A DNA stretch of 64,000 bases from a gamma proteobacterium HIMB55 (GCA_000227505.4 AGIF02000001.1:764035-828034); one strand, 5' to 3'; positions 9,203-17,583 are shown, counted from the first letter of the stretch. Notes: generated by a model from the sequence alone, not told the origin. Program-made: numbers and translations.

Positions 9203-9973
9203 ATGGCATTCACCGGACAGTTGGCCGTCGTAACCGGCGGTGGCAGCGGCATGGGCCAGACCTGGGCGAGAAAGTTAGCTGAGGGCGGCGCGACGGTCGT
9301 CCTTATCGACGTCAATGCGAAAGGCATGGAAGCAACAGCCTCGGGATTCGAAACCGTGCATCCACATCTCGTCGATATCACTGACTCCGACGCGGTAAAG
9401 CAGGTTTTTACGGATATTGAGTCCAACTACGGTCCAATTGATCGGGTGATCAACGCAGCGGCGATTATGCCCTTCGGGCGTCTGGTCGACGAAGATCCCA
9501 AGATCACTAACAAAGTGATGTCAGTGAATTACGGTGGCCTGGCAAATGTGGCTACGGCTACGCTTCCTGCGATGTTGGCCCGCGGTTACGGCGATTTTAT
9601 TAGCTTCTCTTCCATGACCGGTATTATTCCTGGCTTGCTGATGGGGGCCTATGCCTCGAGTAAAGCAGCGGTCCAGCACTACAGCGAAATCCTCTACCAC
9701 GAGAATCGGGACAGCGGCCTTCGGTTTTGTTGTGTCTGTCCGCCTGCAGTGGCAACGCCTCTTTGGCGACAGGCCGAGGCGACAGTGGTCCCTAAATTAC
9801 CTTCCAAGGGCGAGACATTGACACCCGACGAGGTGATTGCCGAGGTTGAGCGCTGCTTAGAGGCCGGCAAACCTTTTGCCTACCCGGGCAAGCAGACAAA
9901 GTTTGGTGTGCTCATGCGCCGTCTTTTTCCGGGCGTCGTTTGGAAGGCCTCTCACGATGCTGAAGGTTTTTAA
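9203..9973 (+). CDS. Short-chain dehydrogenase/reductase
   Basis: A 256-residue classical SDR. The cofactor motif TGGGSGMG is near the N-terminus, the structural motif is NAAA rather than NNAG, and the catalytic set is S (SFSS) with YASSK 13 residues later. A polypurine AAGGGGGC precedes the ATG. The C-terminal KFGVLMRRLFPGVVWKASHDAEGF tail differs from the usual SDR ending (SVDGG), as in larger SDRs acting on bulky hydrophobic substrates. It stands alone, with long gaps on both sides. Steroid or other alcohol oxidation is inferred from the region only. Confidence 0.85.
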   Translation: MAFTGQLAVVTGGGSGMGQTWARKLAEGGATVVLIDVNAKGMEATASGFETVHPHLVDITDSDAVKQVFTDIESNYGPIDRVINAAAIMPFGRLVDEDPKITNKVMSVNYGGLANVATATLPAMLARGYGDFISFSSMTGIIPGLLMGAYASSKAAVQHYSEILYHENRDSGLRFCCVCPPAVATPLWRQAEATVVPKLPSKGETLTPDEVIAEVERCLEAGKPFAYPGKQTKFGVLMRRLFPGVVWKASHDAEGF

Positions 9974-10143
9974 GTCCATCCTCCCCAAAAAAGCCGCTAA
10001 AAGCTCAACGGTTCGGGTTCGAGCAATACGCTTTTAAGCTTCGCTCGGGAGCACTGAATGCTCTGCGAGTAGAAACCCAGCGCTAATTCCGAGGGGGCGT
10101 CTCGCTCGTTCTCAAAAGATGGTCAGAGAGTCCAGACAGTGCC

Positions 10144-11442
10144 TTAGCCACCGAATCGCTCGTGAACCGCCTTACGTCTCACTTGAATAGCCTCCCAGCG
10201 CGCCTCGGGCGACACCTTCGGGAGATCCTCGATAAACGCGGCTAACTCCTCCGAGTTCAATACCCGCGTGCGTGGCTGGTCGGCTTCTGTCGGTGGCGAG
10301 TCAAGGCCTTGCCAGCGCATGAATATGAGTCCCTCATCATGTCCTGCCGGATCAAGCCAGTTAGCAACACCCGGATCTTCGAGTGAGATCAGCGCATAAC
10401 AGCGGCTCTCGTCCTCGCGACAACCCAACTGATTCATATTCAGGGTGCTCGTGTGGTTTTCGTAATCCATACTGACAAACCAGCGATTACCGAGTTGAAT
10501 TCCCATGTACGGCGCACCCGTATCTCCAAACTCGATAAGCATGGTTTCATCAGGAGTCAGTTTGAAGTTACCAAACGCAGAGTACTGCTCGACAAGACCA
10601 CCGGGCGTTACCCGCATGTTAAAAATGGAATTATTGGGGACCAGCGACCACATGCGATCAGCGATTGCGATCCAGCTTGCAGTTCGGTCGTACATCGATT
10701 GAGAAGCGCGCTCAAAGCCACCAATCATATCGAGCTCGGACAAAGGTGTTGGCGCAACCCTTTCAGAATCAAGGCGCTCGATGTAAAGCGGGTCGAGACG
10801 TTCTTTTTCCCAATCCGAGTGCGTAAAACGAACGAGTAGAGATTCAGCACCAGGCGCGTTCTTCATCCAGTTCGCAACGCCCTCGGGGCGTTCAGGGCTG
10901 ACGAAAATTTCAAAGTTACCCTCGTCATCCATCTCCATCTGGTCGGCATAAAGTACACTCACATTGGTACTGCTACCAGCGTTACCCACCCCCGGCACGC
11001 CGATGACGAGCTGAAAAATCAGTTGTGTGGTGTTGCCGCGCTTACCGGTTAGTCGATACGTGCCATCATCATCGAGAAGCGCAAAGAAGTAATTATTGTC
11101 AGGGTTATCCAACCCCGCTTTGCTGGTCCAATCGACACCGCGCATGGTGCGTGGGTAGTCGTGTGAAGTGAGGGCACCTGCCTTGATGGATCCGACAATG
11201 GTGTAAAGAAGACCTCGGTATGCCTCTGCGCGTGCCAGCGGGTCGTCAAAATTGATATGGGTTTTATAGAGCGCCAGCGTGTCCCGCTGCGCCTGAATAA
11301 AGCCTTCAAAGGCCGCATCTAGCGGATCGTCAGCTTTTGTCTGGCTCGGCTCATAACGCGGTGCGGGTGCTGTCATGCGCCCCGCATAAAAGCCCGCGAC
11401 GGTCAGGATCAAAACGATCAGTAGCAATATAATCTTCTTCAT
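10144..11442 (-). CDS. Membrane-anchored DUF1214-type protein
   Basis: A 432-residue protein with an N-terminal membrane helix (about residues 3-21, MKKIILLLIVLILTVAGF), probably a signal anchor with the rest in the periplasm. The body has features of the DUF1214/DUF1254 group, including NNYFFALLDDDGTYRLTGKRG and, near the C-terminus, ANWLDPAGHDEGLIFMRWQG. No enzymatic activity is established for this group that I can rely on. Its ATG overlaps the stop of the upstream extended SDR gene as ATGA, so the two are translationally coupled and probably act together. Confidence 0.7.
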   Translation of the reverse strand: MKKIILLLIVLILTVAGFYAGRMTAPAPRYEPSQTKADDPLDAAFEGFIQAQRDTLALYKTHINFDDPLARAEAYRGLLYTIVGSIKAGALTSHDYPRTMRGVDWTSKAGLDNPDNNYFFALLDDDGTYRLTGKRGNTTQLIFQLVIGVPGVGNAGSSTNVSVLYADQMEMDDEGNFEIFVSPERPEGVANWMKNAPGAESLLVRFTHSDWEKERLDPLYIERLDSERVAPTPLSELDMIGGFERASQSMYDRTASWIAIADRMWSLVPNNSIFNMRVTPGGLVEQYSAFGNFKLTPDETMLIEFGDTGAPYMGIQLGNRWFVSMDYENHTSTLNMNQLGCREDESRCYALISLEDPGVANWLDPAGHDEGLIFMRWQGLDSPPTEADQPRTRVLNSEELAAFIEDLPKVSPEARWEAIQVRRKAVHERFGG

Positions 11443-12485
11443 GGAGTTTCCTGCTTGCGTTGCTGGCTACGGTCTCGGTACCAAGCGATAGCATCTGAAA
11501 TAGTCTCGCTCAGAGGGCGGGGTGACCACCCCAGTTCAGCGGCCGCCTTTGCGTGGTTCATTGGGCCAAAGGCCTCGGATAAAAACATCGAGGTTCGACA
11601 GAATTTGGCGTCTTTGATCCCTCGGAGACGATTGATGACTTCGGCAATCGTTGCGAAGACATAGGCTTTGCGCATGGAGAGCACAGAAGGTTTGGCGTAT
11701 CCCATCGACTCCGCCGCCATGGCATAAAAGTCTTGCTGTCGAAGGCATTCGCTAACAATCGCGTAACGCTCGCCGATGCGTCCGCTGGTCTCCGCGAGCA
11801 AACACGCCTCTGCCGCGTCCCGAACGTCTACCGTGGGTAGGCTGCAGCTAAGTGCCGTACTTTTATTTTTCGTTGCCTGCCAGAGCGCATTTCCGTGGGG
11901 TGTCGGGCCATGATCTCCGGGGCCATAGGTATTAGCGACACAGAGCATGACGGCTGGAAGTCCCCGCTCCGTAACGGCGTCGGTAACGGCTTTCTCCGCG
12001 AGGACACGCGTTTTTACGTAATCAGGTGCCTCCTCCCACCAGTCGAAAGCATGTTCCTCGCGCGCGGGGGACCCTGAGTGACGAGGCAAGGTGACCATTG
12101 AGCTCGTAAAGACAAACCGCGTGATGTTTTCGGCGACAGCGGTGTCCAGTACATTGGCGAGTCCATCGACATTGGTGCAATAGAGCGGTGCTGAATCGAC
12201 CAGCCAAGCGCGTGTGTCGACCACGTTGTAAAAGACAGAGCCACAGCCATCCATTGCCGCTTTCACGGAGTCGATGTCGCTAATGTCGCCGCGGCAGATC
12301 TCAATATCCAAACCTTCAAGGGCGCTGAGGTCACTTGTGGGTCGCACCATTGCGCGAACTCGCCGGCCTTGGGCGACGAGACGGCGCGTGATGTGGCTGC
12401 CCATAAACCCATTTGCCCCCATGACCAGTGCCAAGGGTGAGTTCGCATGATCCTTATTGATCGTGTTATCCAAAAACAAATTCAC
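11439..12485 (-). CDS. NAD-dependent epimerase / 3beta-HSD-like extended SDR with altered active site
   Basis: A 348-residue extended SDR. The Rossmann motif MGANGFMGSH is at about 22-31. The family resembles 3beta-hydroxysteroid dehydrogenase/NSDHL and dihydroflavonol reductase-like enzymes. The expected YxxxK is YVKTR followed by VLAEKAV, so the catalytic lysine appears to be arginine. The codon for that residue reads CGT on the minus strand. It diverges from an Old Yellow Enzyme gene and overlaps the DUF1214 gene downstream by 4 bp. It could oxidise a 3beta-hydroxysteroid, but the changed residue leaves activity in doubt. Confidence 0.75.
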   Translation of the reverse strand: MNLFLDNTINKDHANSPLALVMGANGFMGSHITRRLVAQGRRVRAMVRPTSDLSALEGLDIEICRGDISDIDSVKAAMDGCGSVFYNVVDTRAWLVDSAPLYCTNVDGLANVLDTAVAENITRFVFTSSMVTLPRHSGSPAREEHAFDWWEEAPDYVKTRVLAEKAVTDAVTERGLPAVMLCVANTYGPGDHGPTPHGNALWQATKNKSTALSCSLPTVDVRDAAEACLLAETSGRIGERYAIVSECLRQQDFYAMAAESMGYAKPSVLSMRKAYVFATIAEVINRLRGIKDAKFCRTSMFLSEAFGPMNHAKAAAELGWSPRPLSETISDAIAWYRDRSQQRKQETP

Positions 12486-12610
12486 CTATTGGTTTTATTC
12501 TTTTCGATGATTGAGCCTGTAACCGGCATGGGGTGCAATCTTCTTGTGCCCCCCAAAGGGACGATGGTCAAGCCTCTAGGGTCGGTATACTGCAGTAAAC
12601 GTATCGAGAT

Positions 12611-12674
12611 TGTTCGACCTCATTAGTGTTCGAGTTAATTAGTGTTTGAACTCATTCTTGTTTGACCTCATATG
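12611..12674 (+). repeat. Four contiguous degenerate 16-bp tandem repeats in a gene leader
   Basis: Units in exact register are TGTTCGACCTCATTAG (12611), TGTTCGAGTTAATTAG (12627), TGTTTGAACTCATTCT (12643) and TGTTTGACCTCATATG (12659). The array ends 11 bp before the start codon of the Old Yellow Enzyme gene at 12686. The function is unknown; see the related leader repeats elsewhere in the window. Confidence 0.8.
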
Positions 12675-12685
12675 GGTGCCGTCGC

Positions 12686-13906
12686 ATGTTAGAAACAGCC
12701 TTTCAACCACTTCAACTGGGTCCGCTGAAGCTTCCTAACCGCTTTATCAAAGCGGGTGCTAACGAGAACATGTCAAAGCAGGGCAGACCGACCCGAGCGA
12801 TGCGCATGCATCACGAAGCGCTTATCAAAGGCGGTGTGGGCATGACGACCATGGCATATGTCGCGGTCGAGAAAGACGGTAGAACGCTGCCCGATCAGGT
12901 GTGGGTGCACGATGAGGCAATGGCGGATCTGCGAGCTGTTACCGACGCCGTTCATCAAGCAGGCGGCAAGATCGCGGCGCAGATCACACACGGCGGCAGC
13001 TTTGTTACCGGTGTCTTTATTCCCAGACGGCTCCAGAGTTCAGTGTCTGGTTTTAATCCGGCGGGTCTGCTTCGCGGCAATATGTTCCGTCGGGCTATGA
13101 ACGAGCGCGATATGGATAGGATGGTGGGCTTATTCGTTAACGCGGCAGAGCGCTGTTTTGAGGCTGGCTTTGATGCGGTCGAAATCCATATGGGGCACGG
13201 CTATCTACTGAATCAATTTTTATCGCCCCTCGATAACCAGCGTAAGGATCAATACGGCGGTAGCGCTGAGAATCGGGCGCGTTTTCCTGCCCGAGTGTTG
13301 CGTGCGGTGAAAGAGGCTGTTGGCGACCGAATGGCGGTGATCGCGAAGATTAATGTTGCCGACGGTCGTAGCAAAGGCGCTCAGTTGGAGGACGGTATTG
13401 TCACCGCGAAGATCCTAGAGGCGGCTGGCGCTGATATGTTGGTGCTGTCCGGTGGCCGAAACGTCGAATCGGGTTGGTTTACTTTCGGCAGTAATATGAA
13501 TTTAGACGCCATGCTACGTGTTATTGGCAAGTGGTCATTAAGCGGTATGGCTATCGCGTCAACCCAGGCTTCTGTGCCAAAAATCGACTTTAAACCGCTC
13601 TATTTTTGGGAGTACTCGACGAAGATTCGCGAGGCTGTCTCGATTCCGCTTGCCTATTTGGGTGGCGTGACATCGGCAGACAACGTCTCGCAGTGTATGG
13701 AGGCTGGGTTTGAAGCGGTGCAGCTCGCGCGCGCACTGCTGCGAGAGCCTGACCTTGTGAATCGATGGCGAGAGGAGGGTGGTGAATCGTTATGTGATAA
13801 CTGTAATAGCTGCGTTGCCTACATCTATCACCCGGCGGGTACATGGTGTATCCACCAACCTGCCAACAAGCTTGAGGATAATCAGATTCTGGCCTCACAA
13901 GGTTAG
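12686..13906 (+). CDS. Old Yellow Enzyme-family NADH:flavin oxidoreductase
   Basis: A 406-residue FMN TIM-barrel ene-reductase, starting at ATG 12686; an in-frame TTG at 12662 lies inside the leader repeats and is not preferred. The substrate-binding pair is H-x-x-H (EIHMGHGYLLNQFLSP), with the catalytic tyrosine in GYL and the phosphate-binding region YGGSAENR. At the C-terminus C370-x2-C373-x2-C376-x11-C388 resembles the Fe-S motif of 2,4-dienoyl-CoA reductase, but the second flavin/NADPH domain of that enzyme is absent. It may reduce a conjugated enone or dienone such as a steroid ring. The substrate is unknown. Confidence 0.82.
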   Translation: MLETAFQPLQLGPLKLPNRFIKAGANENMSKQGRPTRAMRMHHEALIKGGVGMTTMAYVAVEKDGRTLPDQVWVHDEAMADLRAVTDAVHQAGGKIAAQITHGGSFVTGVFIPRRLQSSVSGFNPAGLLRGNMFRRAMNERDMDRMVGLFVNAAERCFEAGFDAVEIHMGHGYLLNQFLSPLDNQRKDQYGGSAENRARFPARVLRAVKEAVGDRMAVIAKINVADGRSKGAQLEDGIVTAKILEAAGADMLVLSGGRNVESGWFTFGSNMNLDAMLRVIGKWSLSGMAIASTQASVPKIDFKPLYFWEYSTKIREAVSIPLAYLGGVTSADNVSQCMEAGFEAVQLARALLREPDLVNRWREEGGESLCDNCNSCVAYIYHPAGTWCIHQPANKLEDNQILASQG

Positions 13907-13940
13907 ACCCTGTTGAGGTGGAGGCGTTACGCTTGTCTTC

Positions 13941-13999
13941 TGCCGACAAAACGCGGAAATCAATGCTGAAAATAATGCCGACAACAATAATGAGGGCAT
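13941..13999 (+). repeat. Degenerate 12-bp tandem repeats in the SRPBCC gene leader
   Basis: Units TGCCGACAAAAC, GCGGAAATCAA (11 bp), TGCTGAAAATAA, TGCCGACAACAA and the weaker TAATGAGGGCAT follow one another and end 7 bp before the ATG at 14007. Confidence 0.55.
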
Positions 14000-14006
14000 C
14001 AAACAC

Positions 14007-14435
14007 ATGAAGATCGAATTTCTTCGCGACATCGCGGCACCGAAAGAGCTGGTCTGGCAGGTCATTACCGATTTTTCTGCTTACGGTGAATGGAACCCGT
14101 TTGTAACGGCGTGCGACGCTGAGTTGCGCGCGGGCGCACCGATTTCGATGACGGTTGTGCTGGGCAAGAACGTAAGAGACCAGGTCGAGTTTGTCAGTCA
14201 GGTAATCCCAGGCGAGTTGTTTGAATACCGCATGAAGCCTGCCGGCCCGCTTCTGCATAGTTATCGACAGCACGAAGTGATTGCTTTGGACGATGGTAAT
14301 ACCCGTTATCGGTCGACCTTTGAGCTCAATGGCTGGATATCGGGATTGGTTGGCTTGAGCCTTGGGTCTGCATTGGAAGATGGGTTTCAGGGAATGACCG
14401 ATAGTTTGGTGAGCCGCGCAGAGAGCTTGGTATAG
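14007..14435 (+). CDS. SRPBCC (START/Bet v1-like) ligand-binding protein
   Basis: A 142-residue protein with the START-like fold pattern. It opens MKIEFLRDIAAPKELVWQVI with the typical 'W..itDf..Y.eWNPFV' segment and ends with a long amphipathic helix (about residues 110-142). Such proteins bind bulky hydrophobic ligands and some are cyclases or hydrolases. The lack of a signal peptide places it in the cytoplasm. Its position among steroid oxidoreductases fits a carrier or small lyase role, but nothing in the sequence defines a reaction. No operon partner is close: the gaps are about 100 bp upstream and 214 bp downstream, both containing tandem repeats. Confidence 0.75.
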   Translation: MKIEFLRDIAAPKELVWQVITDFSAYGEWNPFVTACDAELRAGAPISMTVVLGKNVRDQVEFVSQVIPGELFEYRMKPAGPLLHSYRQHEVIALDDGNTRYRSTFELNGWISGLVGLSLGSALEDGFQGMTDSLVSRAESLV

Positions 14436-14470
14436 CCAAGACTCTGCAGAGGTCATTACCTTAGCGATTA

Positions 14471-14643
14471 CCTGTTTTCGAAAAGGGTTTTAAAACAAAG
14501 GGTTTTATAACGGGAGCTCTGTACAGCGAGTTTTGAAACAGGATGTTTGAATCAGTGATTTTGAATCAGAGTCTTTGACTAACGGCTCATTGAGAATGAG
14601 ATCCTCGAATAGTGGGTTTTAAACATTGGTTCCTTGATCAGGA
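14471..14643 (+). repeat. About twelve degenerate 13-15 bp tandem repeats filling a gene leader
   Basis: The whole leader of the SDR at 14650 can be cut into consecutive units with a G-(N)-TTTTGAA-(T)-CAG-like core. Examples are GGTTTTAAAACAAAG (14486), GGTTTTATAACGGGA (14501), GTTTTGAAACAGGA (14530), TGTTTGAATCAGT (14544), GATTTTGAATCAGA (14557), GGGTTTTAAACATTG (14614) and GTTCCTTGATCAGGA (14629). The last unit supplies part of the ribosome-binding site AGGAGGA. Unit length drifts between 13 and 15 bp. Confidence 0.75.
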
Positions 14644-14649
14644 GGAGAC

Positions 14650-15528
14650 ATGACAGTCACGGATAAGCGGGTTGCATTGGTGACCGGCGCAAGTCGAGGT
14701 GCGGGTGCCGGCATTGCGCGTGCGTTAGGCAGCTACGGTATGCGTGTATACGTGACCGGCAGAGCAGAAACCGTTGGAGAGGCAAAGGGTTGGGACGGCG
14801 CAGCATTGCCCGGGACGGTTCACAGCACGGCCGCTGAGGTAGCCGCTGCAGGCGGCGAGGGCATTGCTGTACGTTGTGACCACGGCGATGACAGTCAAGT
14901 CGCAGCACTCTTCGATCAGATTCAGCAGGAATCAGGACGCCTCGACATTTTGGTGAATAACGCAACCATGATTCACCCCGAACTGATCAGCCCCAAGCCG
15001 TTTTGGGAGAAGGAGCTTGCGGCAGTCGGCATTTTGGACGTCGGTCTGAAATCGGCGTATGTCGCGAGTTGGTATGCGGCGAAAATGATGGTGCAGCAGG
15101 GGGCAGGGTTGATCGCTTTTGGCTCATCGTTTGGCGCAAATTGCTACATGCACGGGCCGGGCTATGGCGCGCAAAAGGCTGGGATCGATAAATTTGCGCA
15201 CGATATGCAGCACGACTTTGCCGATACAGGTGTCAATGCGGTATCGATATGGATGGGACCACTGAGGACAGAACGTGCGCTCATGGCCGCTGAGGTGCAT
15301 CCCGAGCAATACGAAGAGATTATGAAGGTGGCTGAAAACCCCGAATACACAGGGCACTTGTTGCAGGCTTTGTCCGTTAGCCCTGATATCGCGAAATATG
15401 CAGGCAAGACGCTCGTTGGTGCTGAGCTTGGCGTTGAGCTTGGGATCTCTGACGACGGTGAATTTCGAATCTCTCACCGTGAAATGCTCGGGGGGCCGCC
15501 AGAGCGATCTCAGGCGGTAATCTATTAA
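14650..15528 (+). CDS. Short-chain dehydrogenase/reductase (DHRS1-like subgroup)
   Basis: A 292-residue SDR, longer than the usual 250. The cofactor motif is TGASRGAGAG, the structural motif is NNATMIHPEL and the active site is S (FGSS) with YGAQK. The extended mid-region and the insertion before the NN motif are typical of DHRS1-like SDRs. An AGGAGG ribosome site lies 6 bp before ATG 14650, directly after a long array of leader repeats. The substrate is not predictable; a ketosteroid is plausible from location. Confidence 0.85.
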   Translation: MTVTDKRVALVTGASRGAGAGIARALGSYGMRVYVTGRAETVGEAKGWDGAALPGTVHSTAAEVAAAGGEGIAVRCDHGDDSQVAALFDQIQQESGRLDILVNNATMIHPELISPKPFWEKELAAVGILDVGLKSAYVASWYAAKMMVQQGAGLIAFGSSFGANCYMHGPGYGAQKAGIDKFAHDMQHDFADTGVNAVSIWMGPLRTERALMAAEVHPEQYEEIMKVAENPEYTGHLLQALSVSPDIAKYAGKTLVGAELGVELGISDDGEFRISHREMLGGPPERSQAVIY

Positions 15529-15562
15529 CGCAGGGTAAGCGATGCTAACCAGCGTTAACGCC

Positions 15563-15622
15563 GGTTAGCGATGAAATGATGGTTACTGCTGACCGGTTTG
15601 CGATTGCTGGTTACCGATTTAG
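15563..15622 (+). repeat. Degenerate 14-bp tandem repeats in the first DUF3604 gene leader
   Basis: GGTTACTGCTGACC (15581), GGTTTGCGATTGCT (15595) and GGTTACCGATTTAG (15609) are three contiguous 14-bp units, preceded by an 18-bp relative GGTTAGCGATGAAATGAT (15563). Less regular copies extend upstream to about 15534. The array ends 11 bp before the ATG at 15634. Confidence 0.7.
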
Positions 15623-15633
15623 AGGAATAGGGA

Positions 15634-17583
15634 ATGATGAGACGACAGGCCGAGGCTGGCGGAACAAAAATAAGAGTTCTAATAATTGCGGTGCTACTGG
15701 TCTCTTTCCCGGCTTATCAGTTACTGGTTCCCATCGACGATCCATCACTGGATGGGCCTGATAACTCAGTGACTTTGTCAGTCAATACCGACCAACCCGG
15801 TGAGGCTCATCTCAATAAGTCCAGCACCGAGGGCGAGCGTCATGTTTTCTGGGGTGACCTCCATATCCACACATCGCTCTCGAGCGATGCGTTCACCATG
15901 GGCGTTCGGGCAGTACCCGATGATGTTTATCGCTTTGCTAAGGGCGAGACTTTGGAGCATGGCGCCGGATACCCCGTTACTATCACGCGCCCGCTCGATT
16001 TTGCCGCGATTACCGACCATGCTGAGTATCTAGGGCAGGCCAAGCTTTCGGGCCTAGATGTTCCCACTACGCGGCAGTCGTTATCAGATATTCTTAGGCG
16101 CGAGAATCGACTCACTGTGACCCAGTCGTGGTGGGAAATTATGAGCTTGATCCGCGAGAACGGCTTTAAGTTGACACTCACCGGTGTCGATGCCGATATC
16201 AATCGCGCGGCCTGGGACGAGATTGTGGCCGCCGCTGAGCGCCATAATGAGCCTGGTGTATTTACCACCTTTCCCGGCTGGGAGTGGTCAGCAGATACGG
16301 GAGACGTCGGTACGCACCTCCATCGCAACGTGATCTATGGCAGTGATGATTTGCCATACATCCCCTTCAGTTCAATCGACGGTCCGACACCGCCCGATTT
16401 GTGGGTATTTCTGCGTGGGGAGCGCGAGTCGGGTCGAAGGGTGATGGCCATTCCTCACAACCCTAACCTTAGTGAAGGTCTGGCTTATCGCATCACCGAC
16501 AACGACGGTAAGCGAATTGATTTGGTGTCGCCTCCTGATCGGTCCGATTTAGAGCCCATCAGCGAGATACTACAGATCAAGGGCAGTTCTGAGACGCATC
16601 CACTGTTATCCAGTCTCGATGAGTTTGCCGATTTCGAAATAGCAGGAACGGTACCGGGGCGTGAGGTCACCCTAACTAGCGTTAAAGGCGCTTATGCGCG
16701 TGACGCGCTTCGAAGTGGTATTTCCATGGCGCATAGCGAAGGCTTTAATCCATTGAAATTTGGCGTGATTGGCTCTAGCGACAGCCACAACGCGACCTCG
16801 CCAAGCGATGAAAAAGGGTATACCGGCAAGCTGCCCATGATGGACGGCTCTGCGGGTTTGAGAACGGGAGCCGCGGGCTTAGGACTCGATAAAATGACAC
16901 CTGCGCGTAAGTGGGGCTCTGGTGGCCTTGCGGCTGTGTGGGCGCCTGAGAATACTCGCGAGGCGCTCTTTGACGCCATGCAGCGCCGCGAAACGTTTGC
17001 CACCTCGGGACCTAGAATCGTCGTTAGTTTGTTTGCGGGGTGGGGTTTCCCCGAAGGAACGGCAGCTTCGGCCAACTTCGATGCAATCGCACGTGAAGAC
17101 GGCGTGCCCATGGGCTCTTCGTTACCCGAGATGTCTAGACCTAACTCTGTTGATAGCGACTCAGCCGCGCCTGAGTTTGTGGTGGTCGCCGAGCGAGACC
17201 CTATCGGGGCTAATCTCGATCGGATCCAAATGATCAAAGGCTGGGTTGATTCGGCTGGGCAGAGTCACGAACGCATTTATGACCTTGCTTGGTCAGATGG
17301 GCGAAGTTTTGAGCCAGAAACAGGGCGCCCTGAAGCGGTTGGTTCCACGGTAGATCCAGCAACAGCTAGCTATGAGAACAGCATCGGCGCACCTCAGTTG
17401 CGTGCGCAGTGGTCAGACCCTGACTTTGATAGCGATCAAGAAGCGTTTTACTACGTGAGGGTTTTAGAGATCCCCACACCCCGATGGTCGACGTACGATG
17501 CTGTGCAGTTAGGCATGGAGCCAATGGCGCCGGTTGCGATTCAGGAGCGCGCCATTAGCTCAGCGATTTGGTATCGGCCTTAA
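15634..17583 (+). CDS. DUF3604 family protein with PHP-like metal site, membrane-anchored or exported (paralogue 1)
   Basis: A 649-residue protein. Residues about 12-29 form a hydrophobic segment consistent with a signal peptide or anchor. The conserved region begins with FWGDLHIHTSLSSDAF, then ITDHAEYLG, AIPHNPNLSEG and GSSDSHNATSP. This His/Asp spacing is typical of PHP-domain metal sites, so a metal-dependent hydrolase is likely. The protein is homologous over its full length to the one at 24481-26490, including the last residues (IQERAISSAIWYRP against RERAWTSPIWLSTP). DUF3604 has no firmly assigned function that I know of. Placement among steroid genes suggests a periplasmic role on a steroid derivative, but this is inference. 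Confidence 0.82.
   Translation: MMRRQAEAGGTKIRVLIIAVLLVSFPAYQLLVPIDDPSLDGPDNSVTLSVNTDQPGEAHLNKSSTEGERHVFWGDLHIHTSLSSDAFTMGVRAVPDDVYRFAKGETLEHGAGYPVTITRPLDFAAITDHAEYLGQAKLSGLDVPTTRQSLSDILRRENRLTVTQSWWEIMSLIRENGFKLTLTGVDADINRAAWDEIVAAAERHNEPGVFTTFPGWEWSADTGDVGTHLHRNVIYGSDDLPYIPFSSIDGPTPPDLWVFLRGERESGRRVMAIPHNPNLSEGLAYRITDNDGKRIDLVSPPDRSDLEPISEILQIKGSSETHPLLSSLDEFADFEIAGTVPGREVTLTSVKGAYARDALRSGISMAHSEGFNPLKFGVIGSSDSHNATSPSDEKGYTGKLPMMDGSAGLRTGAAGLGLDKMTPARKWGSGGLAAVWAPENTREALFDAMQRRETFATSGPRIVVSLFAGWGFPEGTAASANFDAIAREDGVPMGSSLPEMSRPNSVDSDSAAPEFVVVAERDPIGANLDRIQMIKGWVDSAGQSHERIYDLAWSDGRSFEPETGRPEAVGSTVDPATASYENSIGAPQLRAQWSDPDFDSDQEAFYYVRVLEIPTPRWSTYDAVQLGMEPMAPVAIQERAISSAIWYRP

Noticed and set aside
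9998-10036. TAAAAGC...GCTTTTA inverted repeat between the SDR and DUF1214 genes as a terminator
   Set aside because: AT-rich 7-bp stem with a 25-nt loop and no T-run; too weak to call.
13590-14456. Minus-strand open frame of 288 codons opposite the Old Yellow Enzyme and SRPBCC genes
   Set aside because: It runs antisense to two well-supported genes, has low-complexity, Arg/Ser/Gln-rich content and matches no family pattern.
16692-17237. Minus-strand open frame of 181 codons inside the first DUF3604 gene
   Set aside because: Antisense shadow of a conserved coding region with a Ser/Pro/Ala-rich product.
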